Shown here: one piece after another, positions 22,390 through 31,155 of the stretch
Position numbering within the stretch: the stretch's first letter is position 1
Layout of the letters: every line of letters starts with the position of its first letter
Virus record (IMG/VR): IMGVR_UViG_3300007960_000004
Span: 1 to 47,386 of that record
Length of the DNA: 47,386 nt
From: a virus
Strand: one strand, 5' to 3'
The notes under the pieces: model-generated
Databases searched by the model: none
What the model saw: the letters and a program-made list of their open reading frames with translations, nothing else
What the model was told of the DNA's origin: nothing
Program-made: the position numbers and the translations under genes

Positions 22390-24949
22390 GTACCACCCTC
22401 GGCATGATTGCCAGAACCGTCACAGGTACGGGCTCTTCGTTCCTGATGAACACCCGTGACTCCAGGGGTTGCCCGAAGTTGATGTAGACCTCTCGGTCGC
22501 CTGTGAAGAGAGCTATGGGATCCCCGTAGTTCTCGTCGTCTCGGAACTGGACTTCGTCCAACCTATCCCGGTCTGTAGTACTCGGTCCTATCTGCAAGGA
22601 GCGAGTGTTCTCAAGCCGCAGCACCACCGATGGTACATGCCGCTTCTTGTCCTGTAGTGTGCCGTTCGCCGTGGCCAGCTCGATCTCCATCGTCTCCAGA
22701 TCCTGGGTGTACCCCAGCCCGATCGTGACGATGGACGCACCGTGCGTCAGAGCGACTGCGCCACTCGACACGGTCTGCTCCGGTAGGACGCTGCCGTTGG
22801 CCAGAATCTTGACGGTCTTGCCCTCAAGATGCTCGAGCCCGGAGATCGATGTCACCACCTCGTAGGCGCTGCCGCCCTCGGTGTACGCCGTGAAGGCTGT
22901 GCCATCTATGTCGGAGTCATCCTCAGTCGAGGTCAGCTCGAAGGTGTTCGCTGCCGCGTTGGCCACCTTGTATCGATTGCCATTCAGCTCGGTCATGCCA
23001 GCGACATCGCGGATGTCCACCTCGTCTCCATTGGAGAGCCCGTGCGCGGTCGAGCTGATGACCACAGGGCTCGCCTGGGTCGCGCCGGTAATGGTGAGCG
23101 GATTGTTGAGCCGAAGAGCTGAGTCAACAAACCAGGCCAGCTCCACATCGTCATCCTCGATGCGCTCCTGGAACACCTCGATGTAGCGGACATCGGATCC
23201 GTTGACATTGCGCTGCACCACCACGTACACTTCGTCCTCGCCTGCGGAGTTGGGGACCGAGGCGATGGACTCGAAGAGCCCGGAGGTGTCGTGCCGGTGC
23301 CAGCCCCAGACCTCATGGTCGCGAGCGTAGGTTAGACCCAGGAGGACGCCATCGTCGCGCACTGCCCAGACAATGGAGTCAGGATGCTGCTGGTACGCCC
23401 AGTCAACGATCGAGTGATTGTCGAAGAGGTGGTTGGCCAGGATCGCCAGGTTGTTGCCGGTGTAGCTGTCCACCGTGAACTCGAAGGTGTAGTCGCGCAC
23501 CACCGAGCCTGCTCTCTGAATGAACAGGATGGTATTGCCGATCATGATGGGCTGGACCCCAGCGCTCCCCCAGCGGGACTGCATGTTCATGTTGACGCTG
23601 GTCGGGGTGATCGCATCGGAGGTCGTGCCTGCGGACATGCGCCACTCGCTGGCAGTCGTGCCAATGATCAGGTCGTCCAGGGGGACGAGCCACTTGATCT
23701 CGTTCACCTGGAGGGCGTTGATGGTGTACGTGTAGGCATCGTCATCGCGAAGAGGGGTCGAGCGGTTCTGGTTCTCGAAGTCCCCGATAACTGAACCGTA
23801 AATCGTCTGGGGGTTGTTGTTGGTCCGGGCGAACACAAGTCGCTGGTCGTGGAAGGTGACGACCCCTGGGTAGTTCCCCGAGCCACTGAAGGGGTTCCGG
23901 GCTTGCGGCACTGACTTGTCGGTGTCAGGATCAGTGGCTGCGGGGACGGTGAAGGAATTGGACTGTGCGGTGCCGAGCCAGTAGAAGATGCCATTCCCAT
24001 TGAAGTCCTCGTAGAAGTTGTAGTGATCGACGCTCATGTCGTCCCAGCCGAAGGTGTCCCCGGCGCCACCGGCCGCGGTGCTGGACAGCTCCGACTCCAG
24101 GCCGTTCTCGTCCACTGAGGTGACCGCATAGGTCGAACCGGATCCGCTGCCAGCCGACCTGGCGAAGGTCGTTGGCTTCTCGGTACTCGCGGCGAAAGTG
24201 ATCGTAGCGATCGTCCATGCGTCGTGGCCGGTGCGCGTGATCTTCCTGGGCGCGTAGCTGGGATGCACCACGTAGAGCGTATCAGCGCTCTGGGTGTAGT
24301 TGATGTCGAAGAGGTCGGCCTCGAGGTACGGGGTCGCCAGCTCAAAGGGGCTCGATGCCTCGAGGTAGCCGTCTGCCTTGGTGTCGGGATCCACGTTGTC
24401 TGAGAGCCGCACGTAGATCGTGCTGTACCCGAGGGTGTCATTGTCACCGTAAGCGTACTCACCGGCCGCGAGGGAGCCCAGCGTCCCGACAGGCATCACC
24501 GTGTCGGCGCCACCCACGTCCTCGTACACCGCGGAGGGCTCGTCCAGGCTGGGATCCCCGCCTGCGAGCAGCTCCACGTAATACTCGTTGGTCCCGGCGC
24601 CACTGGCTGTCCACTTGTAGGTAGCAGCCTTTACGATGTCGGTAGCATTGCCCGGATCGTAGATCACCTGGGCACCGTCCTTCAGAACACGCATGTACTG
24701 GTCACCGAACTCGAGAGCATAGCTCTGGAGGACGCTGAAGCGGAACGGGATCAGGCGCACAGCCTTGGTCGAGTCCTTCACCTTGGCAATGAACTTCGTA
24801 CCGGCGCGATTGGACACGCCACCGTGCGGATGGCAGAACCAGTTGCGCATGGTCCGCGCAGCGGTCGCATACTTCTGGAGATCGACACGGGAGTAGAGGC
24901 TGGGGGACCACTCACCACCAGTAAAGGAGGGCTGCACTGCTACGGGCAT
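22370..24949 (-). CDS. Tail tubular protein B-like (nozzle, T7 gp12-like)
   Basis: An 859-aa tail nozzle protein. The N-terminus shows the family hallmark: QPSFTGGEWSPSLYSRVDLQ followed by KYATAARTMRNWFCHPHGGV and NRAGTKFIA. The remainder is beta-rich with domains such as YPGVVTFHDQRLVFARTNNN typical of these proteins, and an IgG-like repeat region near residues 630-720. Six copies would form the distal tail tube through which DNA passes. It starts 1 nt after the stop of the gp11-like adaptor gene, as in T7 gene order. Length is close to T7 gp12 (about 794 aa). Confidence 0.9.
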   Translation of the reverse strand: MPVAVQPSFTGGEWSPSLYSRVDLQKYATAARTMRNWFCHPHGGVSNRAGTKFIAKVKDSTKAVRLIPFRFSVLQSYALEFGDQYMRVLKDGAQVIYDPGNATDIVKAATYKWTASGAGTNEYYVELLAGGDPSLDEPSAVYEDVGGADTVMPVGTLGSLAAGEYAYGDNDTLGYSTIYVRLSDNVDPDTKADGYLEASSPFELATPYLEADLFDINYTQSADTLYVVHPSYAPRKITRTGHDAWTIATITFAASTEKPTTFARSAGSGSGSTYAVTSVDENGLESELSSTAAGGAGDTFGWDDMSVDHYNFYEDFNGNGIFYWLGTAQSNSFTVPAATDPDTDKSVPQARNPFSGSGNYPGVVTFHDQRLVFARTNNNPQTIYGSVIGDFENQNRSTPLRDDDAYTYTINALQVNEIKWLVPLDDLIIGTTASEWRMSAGTTSDAITPTSVNMNMQSRWGSAGVQPIMIGNTILFIQRAGSVVRDYTFEFTVDSYTGNNLAILANHLFDNHSIVDWAYQQHPDSIVWAVRDDGVLLGLTYARDHEVWGWHRHDTSGLFESIASVPNSAGEDEVYVVVQRNVNGSDVRYIEVFQERIEDDDVELAWFVDSALRLNNPLTITGATQASPVVISSTAHGLSNGDEVDIRDVAGMTELNGNRYKVANAAANTFELTSTEDDSDIDGTAFTAYTEGGSAYEVVTSISGLEHLEGKTVKILANGSVLPEQTVSSGAVALTHGASIVTIGLGYTQDLETMEIELATANGTLQDKKRHVPSVVLRLENTRSLQIGPSTTDRDRLDEVQFRDDENYGDPIALFTGDREVYINFGQPLESRVFIRNEEPVPVTVLAIMPRVVHEQRSP

Positions 24950-24950
24950 G

Positions 24951-25598
24951 TCAGAGCCTCGCGCCTACGTAGTTGTTCCTGTCCTCGGGATCCTTCTGGT
25001 CTTCGTTGGAACTCTCCGCAGCAGCCTTGCTGATCTCCCGGAAGAACTTCCTCTCGAGGAGGTCGAACTGCTGGAGGTCACCGCGGAGGGGCATCGAGAG
25101 ATCCGCTGCCAGGCGCCAGGCGAGCGCTTCCACGAACAGGGGGTCGAACATGTTCACGTCAGTGATGTCGGCCGTGTATTCCATCTCGGCATCCTCGAGG
25201 TTGCAGAGGACGACCCGAGCATTCTTGTCGTCGTTGGATATGACCTTGTACTCCACCTTGTTGCGCGTTGCGTAGCGGTTGCGCACCCGATCGGTCGCGG
25301 TGAGCGAGTAGTCGCTATAGATAGCAGCCAGCGGGTTGAGGATCTCGATCACGTTGAGGCAGTCGGTGGGGTACGAGTAGGCGTAGGTCCACCCTGTGTA
25401 GGTGTCGGTCAGAAGGGCCAGGGTGACCCGCTTCGTTGCGAAGTTCCAGGGATGGCTGCGGAGAGTAGCTCGTCGCGCCTTGTCATAAAGGAGATTGCAC
25501 TGCCGAGCTTCCACGCTGGATTCGGTCAGTGCCTGGATGGTGTGCCCTGCTCCCCCGTGAGAGATGGCCAGGTTGCAGATCTCTACGGCACTTGCCAT
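24951..25598 (-). CDS. Tail tubular protein A-like adaptor (T7 gp11-like)
   Basis: A 215-aa adaptor joining portal and nozzle. Family features include SAVEICNLAISHGGAGHTIQ at the N-terminus, LLYDKARRATLRSHPWNFAT about residues 36-55, the AYSYPTDCLNVIEI strand, and a FVEALAWRLAADLSMPL helix near 155-171. These are characteristic of gatekeeper/adaptor proteins in short-tailed phages. Length fits (T7 gp11 is 196 aa). It opens the tail gene cluster after the capsid genes and is preceded by a GC-rich hairpin. Confidence 0.92.
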   Translation of the reverse strand: MASAVEICNLAISHGGAGHTIQALTESSVEARQCNLLYDKARRATLRSHPWNFATKRVTLALLTDTYTGWTYAYSYPTDCLNVIEILNPLAAIYSDYSLTATDRVRNRYATRNKVEYKVISNDDKNARVVLCNLEDAEMEYTADITDVNMFDPLFVEALAWRLAADLSMPLRGDLQQFDLLERKFFREISKAAAESSNEDQKDPEDRNNYVGARL

Positions 25599-25625
25599 GG
25601 GGAGTCCTCCGGGAGAGTGGGTCCA

Positions 25626-25648
25626 GGGGGCCCCGGTATGGGGCCCCC
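25626..25648 (-). terminator. GC hairpin between capsid-side and tail genes
   Basis: A 9-bp perfect stem of G and C only (25626-25634 with 25640-25648) with a 5-nt loop sits in the 57-nt gap between the 93-aa gene and the adaptor gene. There is no T-run on either side, so it is not a classical intrinsic terminator. It may act as a processing or stability element that sets the ratio between capsid and tail messages. Confidence 0.55.
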
Positions 25649-25655
25649 CGGTGGG

Positions 25656-25937
25656 TTACGCCAGGAAGTCCTCTGCCTCTTCAAGCGTCCGAGGCTGCTG
25701 CCCGTCCTTCTGGAGACGAGTCTTTCCGTAGATGGCTTCCTGTCCCTGCCCGAGAGTCATGGGCTGCTCGAGGGGGTGGGTGTCTTCCACAACAGGAACG
25801 GGCTTCCCATTGTCATCCACCTCTTCAAAGTGGCGGGGAGGAACATCCCCACCATCCAACAGCACGTACTCCTTGCCAGGTAGCCAACGACGGTCAAGCC
25901 AGTAACACTCAGTCTTGCAGACAAACGTCCTCTTCAT
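25656..25937 (-). CDS. Small phage protein with Cys/HF module, 93 aa
   Basis: Residues 5-40 (FVCKTECYWLDRRWLPGKEY, then VPPRHFEEV) form a compact module with two Cys, a P-G-K/E-Y turn and a terminal HF. The same pattern is fused to the C-terminus of the glycosyltransferase at 7047-8120. The second half is acidic and ends LEEAEDFLA, one of the DFLx tails seen in this genome. It lies between the capsid cement gene and the tail adaptor, so it is probably a minor virion or assembly protein. The start has GGAGGG seven bases upstream. Function is unknown. Confidence 0.8.
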   Translation of the reverse strand: MKRTFVCKTECYWLDRRWLPGKEYVLLDGGDVPPRHFEEVDDNGKPVPVVEDTHPLEQPMTLGQGQEAIYGKTRLQKDGQQPRTLEEAEDFLA

Positions 25938-25964
25938 TGCCGTCCCTCCTTCTTGTTCAGTCCT

Positions 25965-26399
25965 TTAGAGTGCATTGACCTGCTGGTCGAAGTTGATTCC
26001 AGCAACGATCTTGCCAGCGGTCGCGTTCGAGCCGGTGACCACGAAGTTGAGCCTGACGTAGCGCTCACAACCCTCGGGGAGGACACCCATGTCGATGCGC
26101 TTGCCCTGGACGAGAGCGGCCGCCAGAACGTCGCCCGAGGAACGCAGCTCGGTGGCGCTGGAGAAGGCCGTGTTGTCGTCGGTCTGGAGGATGACCTCGA
26201 GCGAGGTGAGGGTAGCGAAAGTCTCGGTCACCTGGCAGAGGATGCGAGCGTGGCGACCCCGGATGTTGGGGTCGGGAACCGTGCTGTCCACGGCGCCGAG
26301 ATCGATGATGTTTGTGCTGACGGCAGTCGCGGTGATGGTCTGCTCGTCCGCGCCGGTTGCCTTCACTCCGGTGAACAGATTGTCCATATCGATGAGCAT
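25965..26399 (-). CDS. Bbp16-like capsid cement protein
   Basis: A 144-aa beta-rich protein resembling Bbp16 of Bordetella phage BPP-1, which clamps capsomers as a jelly-roll cement dimer. Visible features: LIDMDNLFTGVKATGADEQT at the N-terminus, IIDLGAVDSTVPDPNIRGRH in the middle, and ERYVRLNFVVTGSNATAGKI near the end, the usual layout of the family. It directly follows the major capsid gene in transcription order, as in BPP-1. AGGAG lies 9-10 nt before the ATG. Confidence 0.88.
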   Translation of the reverse strand: MLIDMDNLFTGVKATGADEQTITATAVSTNIIDLGAVDSTVPDPNIRGRHARILCQVTETFATLTSLEVILQTDDNTAFSSATELRSSGDVLAAALVQGKRIDMGVLPEGCERYVRLNFVVTGSNATAGKIVAGINFDQQVNAL

Positions 26400-26437
26400 G
26401 ATCTTTTCTCCTGATCAATAGCGTGTTGGTTGTGGTA

Positions 26438-26466
26438 GGAGGGGGGCACTCCTATGGCCCCCCTCC
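26438..26466 (-). terminator. GC hairpin downstream of the major capsid gene
   Basis: A 10-bp perfect stem (26438-26447 with 26457-26466) with a 9-nt loop in the 96-nt gap between the capsid gene and the cement gene. It lacks a T-run. A stable 3' hairpin after the most highly expressed gene is common in phages and would stabilise or partly terminate the capsid message. Confidence 0.6.
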
Positions 26467-26495
26467 AGGAGGTGCCTCTGGTGAGAGGAAAAGGC

Positions 26496-27500
26496 TCAGC
26501 TGATCGCGGCCTCGGTGTCGAGGATCGCATCCACTTGCTTGATGGGAATACCCCGGAACTTGATGATGGGGTTGCCATCGACTCCGTCACCCTTGGTGAA
26601 CCAGGTGTTGGACTTGTTGCTGGCGATGAGATCCAGAGCGGTGAGGACCGTCTCGTTCGCGTAGATCACAGCGCGACCCATGCGCAGCTTCATGCGGATC
26701 TTGTTGTAGGCCTTGATCATGAGATTCGGGAGGTTGGCCCCGTCGAACCCAGTCTCGCCTGCATCAGCCAGTTCGCTGACATCGATGTTGGCGATACGAG
26801 CAACACCGCGCCAATCTCTGAGCGTGAACCCGAGATGCCACTTGTAGTGGGTGCGCAGGCCTTCGTAAAGGCCGCCAGCAGCGTCGGTGAGAGTGACCTG
26901 ACCGAGATCCTCATGGGTGAGGCCAGCCTTCGTACCCTTGGGATAGAGGCAGTGAGCGATCAGGGGCGACCATACGATGAACCATACGGAGGTGTTGTCC
27001 GAGCCGGTGCCTGCGGCGTCGATGATGTTCTCACCGTTCTCGGCACTGGTGCTGGCGTAGCGAGGAGCCAGGCCCATGAACTTCTCGGGATCCGCGGCCG
27101 TGTTGCCGTAGATGAGCGTGGAGGCCATCTCCTGGTTCATCGCCTCGAGGAATGCCATGTCCTCGGAGAGACGGAACTGGGAGGAGTTGTTGTGAAGCTC
27201 GGCGAGGGTCTTGTCCACCTCGGCGTAGGCCTCGAGCTGGCCAGTGCTGTCGCTGACCTGGACGGTGCGGGACTTGCTGGGCTGGACACCGTAGTTGAGC
27301 AGGCGCCAGGTGACACTGGGAAGACCAGACCGGATCGTGGTCTTGTGGTTCGTGCCATCGTTGCACTCGATGACCGTCATGTCATCGAGGATGTCGTTGG
27401 TCGCGTTGAGGATCTCGATGATCGCAGAGATCTTGCCATCGGGATCCATCCGGGCGGCGAGATTGCTGAGGGTAGGATTGGTTCCACCAAAGGTTGCCAT
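26496..27500 (-). CDS. Major capsid protein (GP7/Bbp17-like)
   Basis: A 334-aa HK97-fold coat protein of the GP7/BPP-1 type. It starts MATFGGTNPTLSNLAARMDP and contains IIEILNATNDILDDMTVIEC and the TIRSGLPSVTWRLLNYGVQP stretch diagnostic of this family. It then has FRLSEDMAFLEAMNQEMAST and AADPEKFMGLAPRY. It follows the scaffold gene by 15 nt and precedes the Bbp16-like cement gene. Length matches BPP-1 relatives (about 330 aa). It does not carry its own protease domain. Confidence 0.95.
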   Translation of the reverse strand: MATFGGTNPTLSNLAARMDPDGKISAIIEILNATNDILDDMTVIECNDGTNHKTTIRSGLPSVTWRLLNYGVQPSKSRTVQVSDSTGQLEAYAEVDKTLAELHNNSSQFRLSEDMAFLEAMNQEMASTLIYGNTAADPEKFMGLAPRYASTSAENGENIIDAAGTGSDNTSVWFIVWSPLIAHCLYPKGTKAGLTHEDLGQVTLTDAAGGLYEGLRTHYKWHLGFTLRDWRGVARIANIDVSELADAGETGFDGANLPNLMIKAYNKIRMKLRMGRAVIYANETVLTALDLIASNKSNTWFTKGDGVDGNPIIKFRGIPIKQVDAILDTEAAIS

Positions 27501-27515
27501 TGTTCTTCTCCTGCT

Positions 27516-28133
27516 TTACGTTTTCCCGTGTTCCGGGTACAGGATGTCAGCGGGATCCTTCGCAGGCGCTCCTGCGTCACCATCCACTGTGCTGTCCTCT
27601 CCTGTAGCCCGATCGATCCGGGCCAGGAACTTGACGACCTCGGGGTTGTCCCCGATCCCGCTGGCGTTGAGATAGCTCGTCAGCTCGGGTGACCCGTACT
27701 TCTTGACGATGCGCTGGGCGCGAATGCATGTGCCCTCGAACGCATTGCCGCCGAAGGTGGGGTCTGCCTTCAACTCCTTGACCCAGTTCTCACGCACCGC
27801 TGCGTATTCGGCAACGTACCGCTCGTAGACCTTCTGGGCAAGACTGCCGCCCATGTCCACCAGCTTCTGCGCGTTCTCCTGCGAAAGACCCATCTCCTTC
27901 GCAGTGTCGGTAAACGCTTCGAGCAGCTGACTGTCGGCCTGGATGCCCTCGGGTACGCTGAAGTCCTGGTACTCGATCGGCTCGGCGGGAGGGTTCTCGG
28001 GAGTGGCTTCGCCACCCTCTGGGCCCTCACCTACCTTCAACTCAGGCGCCTCTGCCTGCTGTTCACCACCCTCGGCCGCTGCGTTGGTGTCAACCTGTGC
28101 TGCGTCCTGATCGGTAGTCGCGTCTGCACTCAT
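27516..28133 (-). CDS. Capsid scaffold protein
   Basis: A 205-aa acidic, Ala/Glu/Pro-rich protein. The first about 75 residues are low-complexity (AAEGGEQQAEAPELK type). A helical central region follows (AFTDTAKEMGLSQENAQKLV and VYERYVAEYAAVRENWVKEL), then a conserved-looking DPTFGGNAFEG turn and a short C-terminal part. This composition and its place immediately upstream of the major capsid gene are typical of podovirus scaffolds, which are expelled or degraded during maturation. No protease motif is seen. Confidence 0.88.
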   Translation of the reverse strand: MSADATTDQDAAQVDTNAAAEGGEQQAEAPELKVGEGPEGGEATPENPPAEPIEYQDFSVPEGIQADSQLLEAFTDTAKEMGLSQENAQKLVDMGGSLAQKVYERYVAEYAAVRENWVKELKADPTFGGNAFEGTCIRAQRIVKKYGSPELTSYLNASGIGDNPEVVKFLARIDRATGEDSTVDGDAGAPAKDPADILYPEHGKT

Positions 28134-28134
28134 T

Positions 28135-28428
28135 TCAGTTCTCCTCGTCCCGGTTTATGAATTCAGGCACCACCTCGGGTGCCACTTCGACAACGTCCTG
28201 GAAAAACATGAGGGCGAAGTTGCGATGGCCCTCGAGAAAATATCCTTGACTGTTCCCTGTGTAGGTTGTGCGGAACATGTGCCCCGCTTCAAACAAGCGT
28301 CGGAACAGACGCAGACCGGCGGGAGTCTTGATGACCTTCTTGACGTCATCCAGCTCCTGCTGCCGTTCCCGCTTGATGTCCTCTTGCCTTTCGGCTTCGT
28401 CCTGTTTACTCGCGGCGTTGTGTGTCAT
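28135..28428 (-). CDS. Bbp19-like phage protein
   Basis: A 97-aa protein with the Bbp19-like pattern: a charged N-terminal helix (KQDEAERQEDIKRERQQELD), TPAGLRLFRRLFEAGHMFRT in the middle, then YFLEGHRNFALMFFQDVVEV. Homologues lie between portal and scaffold genes in BPP-1-like phages. The function is not known to me; an assembly or head-associated role is inferred from synteny. It ends 1 nt before the scaffold start. Confidence 0.85.
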   Translation of the reverse strand: MTHNAASKQDEAERQEDIKRERQQELDDVKKVIKTPAGLRLFRRLFEAGHMFRTTYTGNSQGYFLEGHRNFALMFFQDVVEVAPEVVPEFINRDEEN

Positions 28429-28476
28429 GATTCTCCATGCTATGCAAGGGGAGGTGCGGAAAGCAACACAGAATCG

Positions 28477-29106
28477 TCAGCTGACCAGCTCGAGCTGGGG
28501 CTTGATGATCTGAGGCTCTTCCTGGGAGAGGGCGTGGCCCTGCTTCCCGACATGCACGATCTCCCTGCTGAGATCATGATCGCAGAATACCTTGTAGCCT
28601 GCCAGGTTCACCCTGACACAGAAGTTGTAGTCCTCACCTACGAAGTCGTTCAACTCGTCGCTCCACTCCACAGCGAAGTAGGGCTTGCCGATGTCCTCGA
28701 AGACCTGGAGGTCCACCAGCAGGCACCCCGTCGCGAGCTTCGACACCTCGCGCACCCCCGTGTTCCAGGAGATGTCCTTGTCGTTGAGATCCTTCGCAGT
28801 CGGCCTGGTGGGCTCGGTGCGCGTGGAGTAGTTCGCGCCCACGATCGTCTTCTTCGCGTCGAGGAGGGCCTCGAGGACGTTCATGGGGAAGATCATGTCG
28901 GAGTCAAGGAAGAGAACATGCGAGCAGCCCAGCTTGAGCGCCTGGGCCACGATGTCGTGTCTCCCCTTCTCGATGATGCTCGTCTCCTGGTTGATGAGAA
29001 CCACGGGGATCCCCTTGGCCGTGGAGAACGCGGTGATCTGTGCCAGTGACATGGCAAACTCTGAGAGCACTGTCCCGGCATTCGGTACGCCTATCCCGAT
29101 CATCAT
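28477..29106 (-). CDS. Family-2-like glycosyltransferase within the head gene cluster
   Basis: A 209-aa GT-A protein with nucleotide-sugar binding features: VPVVLINQETSIIEKGRHDI in place of the usual N-terminal loop, and the metal motif FLDSDMIFP (D68-S-D70). An acidic VGEDYNFCVRVNLAGYKVFC segment provides the usual acceptor-side ED pair, followed by IVHVGKQGH. It starts within an ATGA overlap with the small structural gene upstream; a second in-frame ATG lies directly after the first. Its location among head genes suggests glycosylation of a virion protein, but a host surface target is also possible. Confidence 0.85.
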   Translation of the reverse strand: MMIGIGVPNAGTVLSEFAMSLAQITAFSTAKGIPVVLINQETSIIEKGRHDIVAQALKLGCSHVLFLDSDMIFPMNVLEALLDAKKTIVGANYSTRTEPTRPTAKDLNDKDISWNTGVREVSKLATGCLLVDLQVFEDIGKPYFAVEWSDELNDFVGEDYNFCVRVNLAGYKVFCDHDLSREIVHVGKQGHALSQEEPQIIKPQLELVS

Positions 29107-29354
29107 ATGCTGATTCCCATCGTCATGTGTCCACCGCCACTGCCTCCTGCTGGGTTGAGGATGCCAGTGAACTCCGTCCCGTTCGCCCCGTACTTCACAT
29201 TGAGTCGCACGTTGCCCACCGAGGGCACTACGTGCGTTCCAGCGTCTCCTGCGACCGTGTCATCGGTCGTGACGTTTCCCGTGTCGGGAAGGTCCACTCC
29301 ACTTTCCAGACCCCGCGTCACCAGGGCCAGGCCAGTGCCAATCAGGTTAGGCAT
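29103..29354 (-). CDS. Small virion-associated protein, 83 aa
   Basis: A Gly/Thr/Val-rich beta-type protein (GNVRLNVKYGANGTEFTGIL then a GGSGGGHM linker and a short end). No charged coiled coil or enzyme motif is seen. It lies between the 595-aa appendage protein and the glycosyltransferase, has GGAGGT upstream of its ATG, and is coupled to the next gene by ATGA. Probably a minor structural or decoration protein; no family is named with confidence. Confidence 0.7.
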   Translation of the reverse strand: MPNLIGTGLALVTRGLESGVDLPDTGNVTTDDTVAGDAGTHVVPSVGNVRLNVKYGANGTEFTGILNPAGGSGGGHMTMGISI

Positions 29355-29364
29355 TGCTCACCTC

Positions 29365-31152
29365 CTATGCCCAGGTTGGTGTCCAGGTGTAGGGACCAGT
29401 GCCGGTACGGTCCAGCGTGACCACCAGGTTGCCAGCGGGGTCATGCATCTGCACCTGGGTGCCTGCCGCGTTGGTGATGACCTTGCCACCCTGAAGGCCC
29501 TTCAGCTCGTTCTGCACCGCATACGACATGGCCAGGTTGTTGACCGTCGTGTTGACCGAGGTGTCGGTCAGGGAGGAAATCACGCCGTAGATGTTGACCG
29601 CGGTCGTGGCCGTGCCCGAGATCGTGACAGGGCCGGTCGTGCCCACCACCTGGACGGTGCCTGCACCACTGAGGGTGAAGGTCGCTGAGCGGAACGTGCC
29701 TCGCAGCTCCACGTCGGCGCCACCAGTAGTGAAGGTCTGGCCACCGCCAGCAAATACCTCATGAGAGATGGTGCAGTCTGAATCGAGGGTCCAGTTGGAC
29801 CCACCTGTCCACCCGCGCACGTTGATGCCCGTGGCCGAACCCAGACCGGAGAAGACCAAGTTGGGGACGCCACTACCCGGCACCGATGAGAACCCACCCA
29901 CGATGAGATAATCGCCCGCAGCCTGCGCAGTGAACGTCCCCGATGCGACACCGAACCCACAATCCCGAATCTCAGAAGGGGGTAGAGTGACCGCGCCGAA
30001 GCAGCAACGGTCGAAGGTCGGTCGGGTGACACCGTTGGTGCCGGTGCCTGTGACGGCGCAAGCACCGTGGACATAGATGCCATCTATGCTCTGCCCGTTG
30101 AGAACGAGCGACCAACCCTTGCCCACCATCGTATAGTTGTCACTGTTCGCGGACAGGGTGATAGTACTGCCATTGACGACATGGAACTGCTTGATCCCCG
30201 TGGCCGTGCTGAGAGTCAGCGCAGCGGCCCAGGTACTGACAGGGTTGCCCTTGACACCATCGATGCCCACCACCGTGTTGGTGTTGCTCGCGTTGGTGTC
30301 CACCTCGATGCCATCGGTGTACCCGCCTGCTGTCTGGGAGTAGGACAGGAGGAGGCGATCCACCGCAAGGGTGGCTGTCGTGAGCGTAAAGGCCCCATCG
30401 GTGAACCGAACCCGAACCTTTCCCAGGTTCGCGCCAGTCCCTGCCATAGCTGCGGTGAGTGGCCACTCGAAGGTGTCGTTGACGCTCAGGGCTTTGCCTG
30501 CCAGCGTGGCAATCTGCACCCACCCCGCGGCGACCCAGTCGTACCCGTAGACTTCAAGGCCATCGTTGATGCCGTTGAGATACCCGTCAAAGCGAACGGA
30601 TCCGGGACTGCCCGATCCGACGAGGAACTCGTAGTAGAGATCCATCTCGCCAGTAGCGTCAGTGTGTTCATGGTTCGTGCCATCCAGGGCCTCGGTGTTG
30701 GTCACCGTGCCACTGGACTGGGTGCCAGTCGTGAGAGTGTAGGAGTTGGGCGCGATGTTCGCGACCGCACCGCTGGTCACCACAGTACTCGGTGCATCGA
30801 GCTGGTACAGGTACGCGGTCACGTCCACGTCCGTGTCCCCGGCATTCGGGGAGAGGACCGACATCACCACCTCGGCATTCGCAGGCACCGGGAAGGGCGT
30901 TGTCCAGACAGCGCCGCGGTCATCCGTGCTAAAGGTGACAGTCTGGGGGTTGGGCTGGACCGTCTGCCCACCCACGGTGATCTCCAGCTGGAAGGCCCCA
31001 CCGGACCCATCGAGATCCTTGGTGCCATCGCCAAGCTCCACATACCCCTGGCAGAGCATGGGCACCGTAGCGCTGGGCGTGTGCGTGAGAACTGCGATGA
31101 GGGACGAGATATCCCGGTCAGCATTCTCGGTATCGATTTCCGCGATAGGCAT
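29365..31152 (-). CDS. Large beta-rich appendage/decoration protein, 595 aa
   Basis: Thr/Gly/Val-rich from end to end with few charged residues. Short repeats of the type AVTGTGTNGVTRPTF and VTISGTATTAVNIYGVISSL suggest stacked beta structure, and a central DGIEVDTNASNTNTVVGIDG segment marks the start of a helix-like region. The last about 60 residues (VQNELKGLQGGKVITNAAGT and MHDPAGNLVVTLDRTG) look like a compact terminal domain. The gene lies in a row of head-proximal appendage genes with the beta-helix and spike-base proteins, so a head spike or fibre is likely. No family is assigned. Confidence 0.75.
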   Translation of the reverse strand: MPIAEIDTENADRDISSLIAVLTHTPSATVPMLCQGYVELGDGTKDLDGSGGAFQLEITVGGQTVQPNPQTVTFSTDDRGAVWTTPFPVPANAEVVMSVLSPNAGDTDVDVTAYLYQLDAPSTVVTSGAVANIAPNSYTLTTGTQSSGTVTNTEALDGTNHEHTDATGEMDLYYEFLVGSGSPGSVRFDGYLNGINDGLEVYGYDWVAAGWVQIATLAGKALSVNDTFEWPLTAAMAGTGANLGKVRVRFTDGAFTLTTATLAVDRLLLSYSQTAGGYTDGIEVDTNASNTNTVVGIDGVKGNPVSTWAAALTLSTATGIKQFHVVNGSTITLSANSDNYTMVGKGWSLVLNGQSIDGIYVHGACAVTGTGTNGVTRPTFDRCCFGAVTLPPSEIRDCGFGVASGTFTAQAAGDYLIVGGFSSVPGSGVPNLVFSGLGSATGINVRGWTGGSNWTLDSDCTISHEVFAGGGQTFTTGGADVELRGTFRSATFTLSGAGTVQVVGTTGPVTISGTATTAVNIYGVISSLTDTSVNTTVNNLAMSYAVQNELKGLQGGKVITNAAGTQVQMHDPAGNLVVTLDRTGTGPYTWTPTWA

Positions 31153-31155
31153 CTG